This document shows, in pieces, positions 55,249 through 63,846 of a stretch of DNA of 64,000 nt. The position numbers and the translations under genes were made by a program. Under the pieces are notes generated by a model, which saw only the letters and a list, made by a program, of their open reading frames with translations, did no database searches and had not been told where the DNA came from. The stretch spans positions 186,001 to 250,000 of the forward strand of contig NC_013441.1 of NCBI RefSeq assembly GCF_000024785.1, in the 5' to 3' direction. This DNA comes from Gordonia bronchialis DSM 43247 (GTDB lineage Bacteria; Actinomycetota; Actinomycetes; Mycobacteriales; Mycobacteriaceae). Each line of letters opens with the position of its first letter. Positions within the stretch are counted from its first letter, which is position 1.

Positions 55249-55385
55249 AGCACGGGTTCCCGGACAGCGCCGACTATGTGGTCGTCGGCGCCGGATCAGC
55301 GGGATCGATTGTGGCATCGGAACTTTCGTCTGCTGGTGCGCGCGTGGTGCTGATCGAGGCTGGTGGGACCGACCGCCGCCGACTG
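55245..55385 (+). pseudogene. N-terminal fragment of a GMC/choline-dehydrogenase-like oxidoreductase
   Basis: From ATG 55245 the frame reads [20 protein letters not shown] followed by a nucleotide-binding GxGxxG strand and [12 protein letters not shown], the FAD-binding start of GMC oxidoreductases. About 45 residues are recognisable; after base 55380 the similarity stops and the frame enters sequence that overlaps the AraC gene tail. A normal protein would need about 500 more residues, so this is a remnant left by deletion. Confidence 0.75.
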
Positions 55386-56431
55386 CGGCCGGCGCTGGGG
55401 ACCGCCTCGTCGGCTGACGGGCGATTCACGCCGACACGGCGGTACCGGCCCGGACTCACCCCCACCTGCTTGCGAAACATGCGGCTGAAGTGCGAGACGT
55501 CGCGGAAGCCGACGCACTCGCTCACCTCCGCCACCGACTGACCGGTGGACATCAGCAGATGTTTCGCGCGCTCGATCCGCGCCGCATAAAGCCACGCCAT
55601 CGGTGAATTCCCGGTGGTGGCCACGAGCTTCTGCACATTGCGCGCCGACATCCCGGCCTGCGCGGCGAGATCGGACAATGAGAAGTCGGCGTCGTGCAGG
55701 TTGTCGGCGATTACCTGCTGAATCCGCGCGAGATCCTGCGACCGGAACGACTCCTTGCGATGCTCGGCGGGCAGTTCGGCCATGATCGTCGTGGTGAGCA
55801 TGTCGACGACCGACGTGGCGAACGACGTCGACGCCGCCCGCGGAATCGGCGCATCCGCGTTCGCGATCTGAGTGAGCAGGGTGCCGACGATGCCGGCCGG
55901 ACGCGAGGTCGGGGCAAACTCCCGGCCGGTGAACCGATGCGCATACGAGTTCGGTAGCCGCCCGGACATCATGCGTCCCGGTACTCGGACCACCACCTGA
56001 CGGAAGGTGTCCGGGGAGTGGAAGACGAACGGTTCACCGAGTTCGAGGAACGCGAAACCGCCCGGGCGCAGCAGCGTGGCACGACCCGCCTGGGTCACCT
56101 CCACCGACCCGTCGGTGATGAGGCAGACGAGGAAGTCCTCGGTGGGATCGGAGCGGATCATCGCGGGCGAACGGATGACCGTCTGTTCTTCACAGCGGAT
56201 GCTGCTGACGTGCAGATCGCCGAACGGCCGGCCACCCCACTCGGCGTCGAGACCGTTGCCTTTCGGCCAGGCGACGTCCATCTCGCAGTACAACGACCCC
56301 AGGGTGTTGCGCCATTCGTCGCGGCCTTCGGCGGTGTCGAGCCCGGAGGTCCGCAGCATCACGACGTCGGCGGATTGAGCTTGCTCGCCTCCGGTGCGCG
56401 CACAGTCATGTGAGTGGTCGCGCTCAGTCAT
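55274..56431 (-). CDS. AraC-family regulator of the aromatic hydroxylase region
   Basis: Regulator of 385 residues. The N-terminal half is an AraC_binding_2-type effector domain ([34 protein letters not shown]). The C-terminal AraC helix-turn-helix pair ([20 protein letters not shown] and [20 protein letters not shown]) ends near RYRR. About 53 further residues then run antisense through a GMC remnant and are probably not native. It is divergent from the flavin-dependent hydroxylase, as PheR is from the phenol hydroxylase genes in Rhodococcus, so it is likely an activator responding to a phenol or related aromatic. Confidence 0.85.
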   Translation of the reverse strand: MTERDHSHDCARTGGEQAQSADVVMLRTSGLDTAEGRDEWRNTLGSLYCEMDVAWPKGNGLDAEWGGRPFGDLHVSSIRCEEQTVIRSPAMIRSDPTEDFLVCLITDGSVEVTQAGRATLLRPGGFAFLELGEPFVFHSPDTFRQVVVRVPGRMMSGRLPNSYAHRFTGREFAPTSRPAGIVGTLLTQIANADAPIPRAASTSFATSVVDMLTTTIMAELPAEHRKESFRSQDLARIQQVIADNLHDADFSLSDLAAQAGMSARNVQKLVATTGNSPMAWLYAARIERAKHLLMSTGQSVAEVSECVGFRDVSHFSRMFRKQVGVSPGRYRRVGVNRPSADEAVPSAGRSRRRSVPPASISTTRAPADESSDATIDPADPAPTTT

Positions 56432-56607
56432 TCTCTGCCACTCCTCTGCCTAATAGTGTTCTGCGTCACAGGGACGGTGGCTTCGGCAAAGGCTATACCG
56501 GCCCCGAACACAAGACAAGCACAGGACCATTTCTCCACTACCGCAACAGATTCCACCACCGCCACACAAATCTCCGTTCGCCGTGCGCCATTCAAGGAGG
56601 CCCGAAG

Positions 56608-58191
56608 ATGACCACCGCTCCCGTCGCCGACAAGATCGCCGAGACGCCCACTGTCACTGCCGCCAACAACGTCCGTCCGATGACCGGCGCCGAGTACCTC
56701 GAGTCGCTGCGCGACGGCCGCGAGATCTACATTCGAGGCGAACGGGTCGAGGATGTGACCGAGCATCCGGCATTCCGGAATTCCGCCCGCTCGGTTGCCA
56801 GGATGTACGACGCGCTGCATGAACCCGCTGCTCAGGGTGTACTTTCGGTGCCCACCGACACCGGAAACGGAGGTTTCACCCACCCGTTTTTCAAGACTGC
56901 ACACAACTCCGACGACCTAATGGCCGCGCGCGACGCCATCGTCGCCTGGCAGCGCGAGGTCTACGGCTGGCTGGGCCGTTCCCCCGACTACAAGGCGTCG
57001 TTCCTGGGCACCCTCGGCGCCAACTCCGACTTCTACGGCGAGTACAAGCAGAACGCCCTCGACTGGTACAAGAAGTCGCAGGAGAGCGTGCTCTACCTGA
57101 ATCACGCGATCGTCAATCCGCCCATCGACCGCGCCAAGCCGGCCGATGAGACCGCGGACGTGTGCGTACACGTGGTGGAGGAAACCGACGCCGGTCTCAT
57201 CGTGTCCGGCGCCAAGGTGGTCGCCACCGGCTCGGCCATCACCAACGCGAACTTCATCGCGCACTACGGACTTCCGTTGCGTAAGAAGGAGTTCGGCCTG
57301 ATCTTCACCGTCCCGATGGACTCTCCGGGACTGAAGCTGTTGTGCCGCACCTCGTATGAGATGAATGCCGCGGCCACCGGGACGCCATTCGACTATCCGT
57401 TGTCGAGCCGCTTCGACGAGAACGACTCGATCATGGTGTTCGACCGCGTTCTCGTGCCCTGGGAGAACGTCTTCGCCTACGACGCCGAGACCACCAACAA
57501 CTTCGTGATGCGCTCCGGCTTCCTCAATCGGTTCATGTTCCACGGCTGCGCCCGACTGGCCGTCAAGCTCGACTTCATCGCCGGTTGCGTGATGAAGGGC
57601 GTCGAGATGACCGGAACGGCCGGATTCCGCGGTGTGCAGATGCAGATCGGAGAAATCCTCAACTGGCGCGACATGTTCTGGGGTCTCTCTGATGCCATGG
57701 CCAAGTCGCCGGACGAATGGGTCAACGGCGCGGTACAGCCCAACCTCAACTACGGCCTGGCCTACCGCACCTTCATGGGAGTCGGCTACCCACGGATCAA
57801 GGAGATCATCCAGCAGGTCCTCGGCAGCGGCCTCATCTATCTCAACTCGCACGCCGACGACTGGAAGAACCCGGACATCGAGCCGTACCTCAACCAGTAC
57901 GTCCGCGGCTCCGACGGCATCGCCGCCATCGACCGGGTCCAGCTGCTCAAACTGCTGTGGGACGCGGTGGGCACCGAGTTCGGCGGGCGCCACGAACTGT
58001 ACGAACGCAACTACGGAGGCGACCACGAGGCGGTGCGATTCCAGACCTTGTTCGCCTATCAGGCCAGCGGGCAGGACGCCGCGCTCAAGGGCTTCGCCGA
58101 GCAGTGCATGTCCGAATACGACGTCGACGGCTGGACGCGGCCAGACCTCATCAACAACGACGATCTCGAGATCGTCTGGAACAGAAAGTGA
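56608..58191 (+). CDS. Two-component flavin-dependent phenol/4-hydroxyphenylacetate hydroxylase, oxygenase subunit
   Basis: FADH2-dependent monooxygenase of 527 residues in the HpaB/PheA1 family. It hydroxylates phenol or 4-hydroxyphenylacetate ortho to the OH group. Visible features are [34 protein letters not shown] context, [20 protein letters not shown] and [24 protein letters not shown] at 56594-56600 decides ATG 56608; longer upstream frames are rejected. The reductase gene overlaps by four bases (GTGA), and the AraC regulator is divergent. Phenol is favoured over hydroxyphenylacetate from the regulator, but sequence alone does not settle it. Confidence 0.9.
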   Translation: MTTAPVADKIAETPTVTAANNVRPMTGAEYLESLRDGREIYIRGERVEDVTEHPAFRNSARSVARMYDALHEPAAQGVLSVPTDTGNGGFTHPFFKTAHNSDDLMAARDAIVAWQREVYGWLGRSPDYKASFLGTLGANSDFYGEYKQNALDWYKKSQESVLYLNHAIVNPPIDRAKPADETADVCVHVVEETDAGLIVSGAKVVATGSAITNANFIAHYGLPLRKKEFGLIFTVPMDSPGLKLLCRTSYEMNAAATGTPFDYPLSSRFDENDSIMVFDRVLVPWENVFAYDAETTNNFVMRSGFLNRFMFHGCARLAVKLDFIAGCVMKGVEMTGTAGFRGVQMQIGEILNWRDMFWGLSDAMAKSPDEWVNGAVQPNLNYGLAYRTFMGVGYPRIKEIIQQVLGSGLIYLNSHADDWKNPDIEPYLNQYVRGSDGIAAIDRVQLLKLLWDAVGTEFGGRHELYERNYGGDHEAVRFQTLFAYQASGQDAALKGFAEQCMSEYDVDGWTRPDLINNDDLEIVWNRK

Positions 58192-58729
58192 CCGCCGTGA
58201 CCACCCCGTCCGACGAGCGGGAAGATCTCGGACCGACCCCGCTGCGCATGCGAAAGGCGCTGGGACGCTTCGCGAGTGCGTCACCATCGTCACCACCGCG
58301 GAGGGCGACGACGAGGATTCGGTGCACGGGATGACCGCCAACGCGTTCACCTCGGTGTCGCTCGATCCGCCGCTCGTGCTCGTCTCGATCGCCAATCGCG
58401 CGAGAATGAACGAGAAGATCAGCCAGACCGGACGGTACGGCGTCTCGATCCTCGCCTCCGATCAGGAACCGCTGTCGTTGCACTTCGCCGGCGGGACCAG
58501 GCAGCCAGACCTGGTGCGCTTTGCGTGGCGCAAGGGCGTGCCGCTGCTCGAAGGCGCGCTCGTGCACCTGTCCTGCCGGGTCACCGACTCGCACCTCGCC
58601 GGGGACCACACGCTGCACATCGGACATGTGGAAGAACTCTGGTACGACGACGGTCACCCGCTGCTGTTCTACACCGGCAGTTTCCGCGCACTGGAGCTAC
58701 AGGGTAACGACGACCCGTGGGGATTCTGA
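58188..58729 (+). pseudogene. Flavin reductase partner with a one-base frameshift
   Basis: Begins at GTG 58188 overlapping the oxygenase stop; [20 protein letters not shown] then GRFAS. The frame breaks at GTGCG (58276-58280). The +1 frame continues VTIVTTAEGDDEDSVHGMTA and NAFTSVSLDPPLVLVSIANR, the HpaC/PheA2 flavin reductase core, to GNDDPWGF. Reinsertion of one G (GTGGCG) gives FASGVTIVTT, the family consensus, and a protein of about 180 residues. It would supply FADH2 to the oxygenase. The rest is intact, so either a recent pseudogene or an assembly indel. Confidence 0.75.
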
Positions 58730-58758
58730 TCCCATACGGTCCAACGCACATCTTTGCA

Positions 58759-58781
58759 GTTGTGCCGCTCAGCGGCACAAC
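58759..58781. promoter_or_regulatory. 23-bp palindrome between reductase and IclR genes
   Basis: GTTGTGCCGCT and AGCGGCACAAC form perfect 11-bp arms around one central base. It lies 29 bases after the reductase stop and 78 bases before the IclR start. It could be an IclR operator or a terminator; the central C and lack of loop favour a protein-binding site. Confidence 0.55.
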
Positions 58782-58859
58782 TTCGTGGACAGTGCGCTCA
58801 CCAGACGCCCATAGTGAGCGCCAGGTGGACTCTTCCACCACAGAGAAAGGTTTGAGGGA

Positions 58860-59663
58860 ATGGCAGCACTGCAGACGGTCCAGAAGATCGGGCCCGTGCT
58901 GGATCTGTTCACCGTTCGACGACCCGAATGGGGTGTCACGGAGGTGGCCGCCGAGATCGGTGTACCGCGCTCGAGCGCGCACGCGCTGCTCGCCTCACTG
59001 GTCGACATCGGCCTACTCCAGTGCCGCTCGCGCGGCCGGTATCGGATCGGCTGGCGCGTCGTCGAACTCAACCAGACCCTGCAGGGGACAGTCGATGTAC
59101 GATCGGTTGCCGCGCCGGTGCTCGCGGCGCTCTCCGAGAAGTACGGTGAGACAACGCACCTGGCGATCATGGAACGCTATCGCGTGCTCTACGTCGACAA
59201 GGTGGAAGGCAATCACGTCATCAACGTGACCGGTGCGCGCATCGGTGCGCATCTCGACGCGCACTGCAGTGCGGTCGGCAAGGTTCTTCTGGCGCACTGC
59301 CTTCCGAGCGAGATCGAACGCAACGTCACCAATAGACCGCTGCGACGATTCACGCCCACGACCATCACCAATCCGATCGCTTTGACGCAGGAACTGCGCT
59401 CGGTGCTCCGCACCGGCTGTGCGTTCGACGCGGGTGAAGCGGTCTCCGAGGTGCACTGCGTGGCCGCGCCCATCCGCGACGACATGGGCGTGGTGATCGC
59501 CGCGCTCAGTATCACCGCCCCGGCCACGCGGTTCGCGGCCGGTCAGCAGGAGTTCAAGCGTGCCGTCATCAAAGCGGCCGCCGACGTGTCGAAATCCCTT
59601 GCCGCCTACGGGGACAGCCCGGCCAACGGGGAGCTCGACAACCTCACACTTCGAGCGGTCTAA
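58860..59663 (+). CDS. IclR-family regulator 1
   Basis: Regulator of 267 residues. The winged HTH lies at residues about 8-65 (VQKIGPVLDLFTVRRPEWGV, then VPRSSAHALLASLVDIGLLQ). The IclR effector domain follows with NVTGARIGAHLDAHCSAVGKVLLAH and GCAFDAGEAVSEVHCVAAPI. Such proteins control aromatic catabolism genes. A palindrome upstream may be its own operator. It is tail-to-tail with IclR regulator 2, their stop codons overlapping. Confidence 0.9.
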   Translation: MAALQTVQKIGPVLDLFTVRRPEWGVTEVAAEIGVPRSSAHALLASLVDIGLLQCRSRGRYRIGWRVVELNQTLQGTVDVRSVAAPVLAALSEKYGETTHLAIMERYRVLYVDKVEGNHVINVTGARIGAHLDAHCSAVGKVLLAHCLPSEIERNVTNRPLRRFTPTTITNPIALTQELRSVLRTGCAFDAGEAVSEVHCVAAPIRDDMGVVIAALSITAPATRFAAGQQEFKRAVIKAAADVSKSLAAYGDSPANGELDNLTLRAV

Positions 59664-60400
59664 TGATCGCCGCGCAGTTGCCGGGACAGACCGAGTGCCG
59701 CGGTGCGGACCGCCGCCGCGGAATGGTCCAGGTTGATCCGGTTGTGCCAGCCAGACACCGAGATGCCCGCCAGCGGGGCGCGCGTGGAGTCGAGCACCGC
59801 ACTGGCCACGCAGGCCACTCCCGGACGCGACTCCTCGAGGTCGTAGGCGATGCCGCGTTCGCGAATCCGGCCCAGTTCGGCGGTGAACATACCCGGGGTG
59901 GTGATGGTGCGTTCGCTCAGTCGCGGCAGGCCGGTGGCGAGAATCCGGTCGGTCACGGCACGAGGAGAGAACGCCAGTATCGCCTTGCCGATTCCCGTGC
60001 CATGAGCAGGCCACCGCACGCCGGCGCGTGTCGGCAGGGGAGGCGCCGTGGGGCTCTGCAACACCTCGAGGTAGACGACCTCGGTCCCGTCGAGCACCGC
60101 GAGATGCACTGTGTGACCGGTCGCCTCCCGGAGGTCGTTCATGAACGGGAGGGCCGCATCGTGCAGGTCGCGCTGACGCGGCACGCGCTGCCCGAGTTCG
60201 AACAGGCGCAGTCCCAACCGGTATCCGGTGCCCTGCCGTTCAAGCAGCCCACTCTGCTCGAGGTCACCGGTGATGCGATACACGCTGGATTTGGATATGC
60301 CGGTGCGACGGGCCAATTCGGATACGCCCAGGGTGCTCTGACTGACCGTGAACTCCTCGAGCACACGTACCGCCCGGCCGATCGATCCATCACCCTGCAC
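59660..60400 (-). CDS. IclR-family regulator 2
   Basis: Regulator of 246 residues from GTG 60400. HTH: GSIGRAVRVLEEFTVSQSTL and SELARRTGISKSSVYRITGD. Effector domain with TGHTVHLAVLDGTEVVYLEV, WPAHGTGIGKAILAFSP and PLAGISVSGWHNRINLD. It is divergent from the hydratase-decarboxylase-tautomerase operon, 82 bases apart, and is the likely regulator of it. An upstream start at 60496 would overlap that operon and is rejected. The RBS for the GTG is weak. Confidence 0.88.
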   Translation of the reverse strand: MQGDGSIGRAVRVLEEFTVSQSTLGVSELARRTGISKSSVYRITGDLEQSGLLERQGTGYRLGLRLFELGQRVPRQRDLHDAALPFMNDLREATGHTVHLAVLDGTEVVYLEVLQSPTAPPLPTRAGVRWPAHGTGIGKAILAFSPRAVTDRILATGLPRLSERTITTPGMFTAELGRIRERGIAYDLEESRPGVACVASAVLDSTRAPLAGISVSGWHNRINLDHSAAAVRTAALGLSRQLRGDH

Positions 60401-60482
60401 GGTGATCCATCGTGCATCAGCCTCCGTGGCGCGCGCAACGGGCCGACCACCCCCGACACAGACGAGAAGGAGACGCATCCCC

Positions 60483-61277
60483 ATGGCTGACGACATTCAG
60501 TGGGCGGCCGACGCGCTGCTCGAGGCCTATCGGACCAAGACGCCGATCGATCCGATCACTCCGCGGTTCGCCGACGCTCCGTTGTCGGCGGCCTACGAGA
60601 TCGCGCTGGCCCAGGTGCAGGCGTGGGAGAAGGACGGCGACACCGTCAAGGGGCACAAGGTGGGTCTCGCCTCGCGGGCCATCCAGGCCCAGATGGGGGT
60701 CGACCAGCCCGACTTCGGCCACCTCACCGCGAGTATGTTCCACCTCGAGCATCAGCCGATCCCGGCCGGCACGTACATGCAGCCGCGGATCGAGCCCGAA
60801 GTGGCGTTCGTGCTCGCCCGCCCGCTGACGGGCCCGGGGGTGACCGTCGCCGAGGCCGCCGCCGCCGTCGACTTCGTCCTGCCGGCACTCGAGATCGTCG
60901 ACTCCCGAATCCGGGACTGGCAGATCGGCATCTTCGACACCGTCGCCGACAATGCGTCGTCGGGTGGTGTCATCCTCGGCAGTCGACCCAGCCGGCTATC
61001 CGACGTCGACCTGCGGCTGGCCGGCTGCACGCTGCACGTGAACGGCGAGCTGGTGGCCACCGGCGCGGGCGGAGCGGTACTCGGCTCGCCGCTCAATGCG
61101 CTTGTCTGGCTGGCTAATACCGTCGGACCGCTCGGGGTCACCCTCGAACCCGGACATGTGGTGTTGCCGGGCTCGATGACCCAGGCCGTACCGATCATGC
61201 CCGGCGACACCGTCGTGACCACCATCGCGGGCGTCGGGAGCGTCACCGCGTTGCTCGGAGAGGACAACAACTCATGA
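60483..61277 (+). CDS. 2-keto-4-pentenoate hydratase family protein
   Basis: Hydratase of 264 residues (MhpD/DmpE family), converting 2-hydroxypenta-2,4-dienoate to 4-hydroxy-2-oxovalerate in meta-cleavage. Motifs: GHKVGLASRAIQAQMGVDQP, EPEVAFVLARPLTGPG, ALEIVDSRIRDWQIGIFDTV and GAGGAVLGSPLNALVWLA. GGAGA precedes ATG 60483. It overlaps the next gene by four bases. The two neighbours in this operon are paralogous in fold, and their exact reactions (hydratase versus decarboxylase) are assigned by order and likeness to DmpE/DmpH. Confidence 0.85.
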   Translation: MADDIQWAADALLEAYRTKTPIDPITPRFADAPLSAAYEIALAQVQAWEKDGDTVKGHKVGLASRAIQAQMGVDQPDFGHLTASMFHLEHQPIPAGTYMQPRIEPEVAFVLARPLTGPGVTVAEAAAAVDFVLPALEIVDSRIRDWQIGIFDTVADNASSGGVILGSRPSRLSDVDLRLAGCTLHVNGELVATGAGGAVLGSPLNALVWLANTVGPLGVTLEPGHVVLPGSMTQAVPIMPGDTVVTTIAGVGSVTALLGEDNNS

Positions 61278-62083
61278 CCGCACCAACCGAGACCACCCCC
61301 GATGCCGAGTGGAATGCCGCCCGCGTCGCCGACATCCTGCTCACCTCGGAGCGCACCCAGACCCCACGCACGTCGATCAACGCCCAGTGGCCCGGCCTGA
61401 CCCTCGATGTCGCCTATACAGCCCAGGACATCGCACTCGCGGACCGAAAAGCCCACGGGGAGCGGGTGGTCGGTGTCAAGCTCGGACTCACGTCACGTGC
61501 CAAGCAAAAGCAGATGGGCGTAGACGTGCCCTCGGTGGCGTGGCTGACGGACTCGATGGCGCTGCCTGCCGGACTGCCGGTCCCGCGCAGCCAGCTCATT
61601 CATCCGCGGGCCGAACCCGAGATCGCTTTCGTGCTCGGTCGTGATCTGCGTGGCCCCGGCGTCACCGCGGCCCAGGCGCTCGCCGCCGTCGACCGTGTGC
61701 TCGCGGCGGTCGAGATCATCGACAGCCGCTACTCAGGCTTCAAGTTCACACTCGCCGACGCCGTCGCCGACAACAATTCGTCCGGCGCGTATGTGACCGG
61801 GCCGGTGGCTCTCGATCCCGGCGAGCTCGACCTCGGCATGGAGGCCTGCCTGCTCGAGGTTGACGGTCACGTGGTGGCCAGTGCGACCGGAGCTGCGGTA
61901 CTCGGACATCCGGCCGAGGCATTGGCGTTCGCCGCCAACACCTTTGGCGCGCGTGGACACAGTCTCGAAGCGGGCTGGGTGGTCTTGACCGGCGGTATGA
62001 CCGATGCGGTGGCCGTGGAACCAGGCGCCCGGGTGGCCGCCCACTTCACCTCGCTCGGCTCGATCACGATTGCCGGTGGATAG
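61274..62083 (+). CDS. 2-oxo-3-hexenedioate decarboxylase family protein
   Basis: Protein of 269 residues in the same hydratase/decarboxylase fold as the upstream gene, with VVGVKLGLTSRAKQKQMGVD, ALPAGLPVPRSQLIHPRAEP and AVEIIDSRYSGFKFTLADAV. Likely the 4-oxalocrotonate decarboxylase (DmpH-like) that gives 2-hydroxypentadienoate for the hydratase. It shares ATGA overlap with the hydratase and is two bases before the tautomerase. The two enzymes form a complex in related bacteria. Confidence 0.83.
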   Translation: MTAPTETTPDAEWNAARVADILLTSERTQTPRTSINAQWPGLTLDVAYTAQDIALADRKAHGERVVGVKLGLTSRAKQKQMGVDVPSVAWLTDSMALPAGLPVPRSQLIHPRAEPEIAFVLGRDLRGPGVTAAQALAAVDRVLAAVEIIDSRYSGFKFTLADAVADNNSSGAYVTGPVALDPGELDLGMEACLLEVDGHVVASATGAAVLGHPAEALAFAANTFGARGHSLEAGWVVLTGGMTDAVAVEPGARVAAHFTSLGSITIAGG

Positions 62084-62085
62084 CG

Positions 62086-62292
62086 ATGCCGATCATTGAT
62101 GTCACTCTGGCACAGGGACGTTCGGACGAGCAGGTACGCAAGCTGATCCACGAACTCACTCACGCGGCGTGTCGAGCCATCGACGCCCCGCCGGCCAGTG
62201 TCCGCGTCATCGTGCACGAGGTCCCAGCCACTCATTTCGCGGCGGCTGATGTCACGATCGCCGAACGCGCTGCGGCCGAGCCCGACGCCTGA
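62086..62292 (+). CDS. 4-oxalocrotonate tautomerase family protein
   Basis: Small protein of 68 residues starting MPIIDVTLAQGRSDEQVRKL. The N-terminal Pro exposed after Met removal is the catalytic base of 2-hydroxymuconate tautomerases; Arg residues in SDEQVRKL and the IHELTHAACRAIDAPPASVR block fit. It converts 2-hydroxymuconate to oxalocrotonate, the substrate of the upstream decarboxylase. It is third in the operon, two bases after the previous stop. Confidence 0.88.
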   Translation: MPIIDVTLAQGRSDEQVRKLIHELTHAACRAIDAPPASVRVIVHEVPATHFAAADVTIAERAAAEPDA

Positions 62293-62346
62293 GCTTGAAT
62301 CCGTAAAGCTGTCGACCCCGCACGCTCCCTGAGCCGGATTCAAGCT
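62292..62346 (+). terminator. Inverted repeat after the tautomerase gene
   Basis: AGCTTGAATCCG at 62292-62303, overlapping the stop codon, and CGGATTCAAGCT at 62335-62346 are perfect 12-bp arms separated by 31 bases. Probable terminator, although the loop is long. Confidence 0.55.
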
Positions 62347-62797
62347 CGGGGGTGCGCAGCTCACTGTTCCCCAGCTGGGGCTCAGTGCTCGGTCCGGTAA
62401 CGTGGCTCTTCCCAGATGAGGGTGTAGGTCGGCCGGGCGCGTCGGTCCGCAGATAGACGTCGAGATCTCCCGACGATGGAGGTTCCTACGCCATCCATCC
62501 GAAAGACCTCGACGTGTCCGAAGCTACCCCGCCGGCCGGCTTCGGCCGCCCTGACCTGACCGCCTTCGCGTCTTATCCCAATCGACTCTGATCGGGTCTG
62601 CTGATCCTCTCGACGAGAACGCAGCGACATCACAGCCACCCAACCCCGACCGTCCGGGAAGCCGGGACACGTCACATGGCCTGTGCTGCGGGCGTGTCGA
62701 GTGGGTCGTCCAGGGGCGACGCAGGAGCGTCGACGCGACGTGCTGAGAGGTGGTTTTAGTCGAGCACTAGCACACCGGCTACAGGCATGGCGATAGG
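62347..62797. other. Gene-poor interval of about 450 bases
   Basis: The interval between the aromatic operon and the GlxA-type regulator has no confident gene. A minus-strand open frame of 97 residues (62382-62675, ending PTYTLIWEEPRYRTEH) has a fair length but no recognised motif and is not called. The interval may be eroded DNA. Confidence 0.5.
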
Positions 62798-63739
62798 TCA
62801 GGAACGGCGTCGCTCCCTACGCAGGAGGGAGCGCAGAGTCTCGGCGTTCGCGTAGCCGACCCGTAGCGCGATCTCGGCGGAGGTGAGGTCCGTGGTTGCT
62901 GAGAGGTGCCGAGCTCGTTCGATGCGAAGCCGTTGGACGAAGCCGAGCGGAGTGAGGTTGAGCGCCGCACGGACTCGTCGTTCGAGGGTGCGCCGGCTGG
63001 TGCCGAGCGACTGCGCGACGAAGGCGACGTTGAACGGTTCGTCCAGGCGGGCGCGCACGAAGCGTTCGAACTCGACGACGATCGGGTCCTCGTGCCGGAG
63101 ATGTTCGTAGGCGACGAAGGCCGCCTGCGACGGGCGCTCGTCGATGATGAGGAGCTTGGCGACATGTTGGGCCAGGTCGGGGCTGATCGATCGCACGAGT
63201 GAGAGCGCGAGGTCGATGTGGGCGAACGCGGCGCCGGCGGTGACGAGGTTCCCGTCGACCACGACCATGGTGTCGAGATCGAGGGCGACGGTCGGATAGC
63301 GCTTAAGGAACTCCGGCCCCAGGAACCAGCTGGTCGTCGCCCGCCGATGATGCATCCGTCCGGTCTCGGCGACAGCGAACACGCCGGTGCACGCCGCGGC
63401 GATCCGGGTGGTCGCCTCGTCGAGGCGCCCGAGCGAGGCGATGACCGAACGAGCATCTCGGCTGTGGAGGGCGTCGTTGGTAGCGGCGGCCGTAAGGGTT
63501 CCAAGCGCAGGGACGACGACCACGTCGAACTCTGCGGACTCCGACAGCGGGTGGTCCACCGACAGGGTCATCGATGCCGTCGTGGTCACTCGCCGTTTCG
63601 GTCCGAGGATGGCGAGTTTGATCGGGTCGATCCGCGGGTCGACATCGCCGCGGGCTCCGTCGGCCACCCGCACGATGTCGATGATCGACGCGATAGCCGA
63701 ACCGAAGCAGCCGTCGATCGCGATCAGTCCGATACGCAT
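62798..63739 (-). CDS. GlxA-type AraC-family regulator with DJ-1/PfpI domain
   Basis: Regulator of 313 residues from ATG 63739. The N-terminal half is a DJ-1/PfpI fold (MRIGLIAIDGCFGSAIASII, FDVVVVPALGTLTAAATNDA, IAAACTGVFAVAETGRMHHR with the nucleophile-elbow Cys). The C-terminal AraC HTH is FNVAFVAQSLGTSRRTLERR and LTSAEIALRVGYANAETLRS. Related proteins respond to small metabolites. It is divergent from the monooxygenase at the window edge, about 107 bases apart, so that gene is a likely target. A start at 63781 is possible. Confidence 0.88.
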   Translation of the reverse strand: MRIGLIAIDGCFGSAIASIIDIVRVADGARGDVDPRIDPIKLAILGPKRRVTTTASMTLSVDHPLSESAEFDVVVVPALGTLTAAATNDALHSRDARSVIASLGRLDEATTRIAAACTGVFAVAETGRMHHRRATTSWFLGPEFLKRYPTVALDLDTMVVVDGNLVTAGAAFAHIDLALSLVRSISPDLAQHVAKLLIIDERPSQAAFVAYEHLRHEDPIVVEFERFVRARLDEPFNVAFVAQSLGTSRRTLERRVRAALNLTPLGFVQRLRIERARHLSATTDLTSAEIALRVGYANAETLRSLLRRERRRS

Positions 63740-63846
63740 GACGTAAACAATAGCAATACTGCCGTATACGCCACTTCCCACCGGCCCTCGCTCGTCATAC
63801 GCTGAACTCGTCCCACGAAGAACCCCGACTTCAAGGAGAGTCCCTC

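Noticed and set aside
62382..62675. 97-residue minus-strand frame
   Set aside because: No recognised motif or promoter; in a high-GC gap an open frame of this size is unsurprising.
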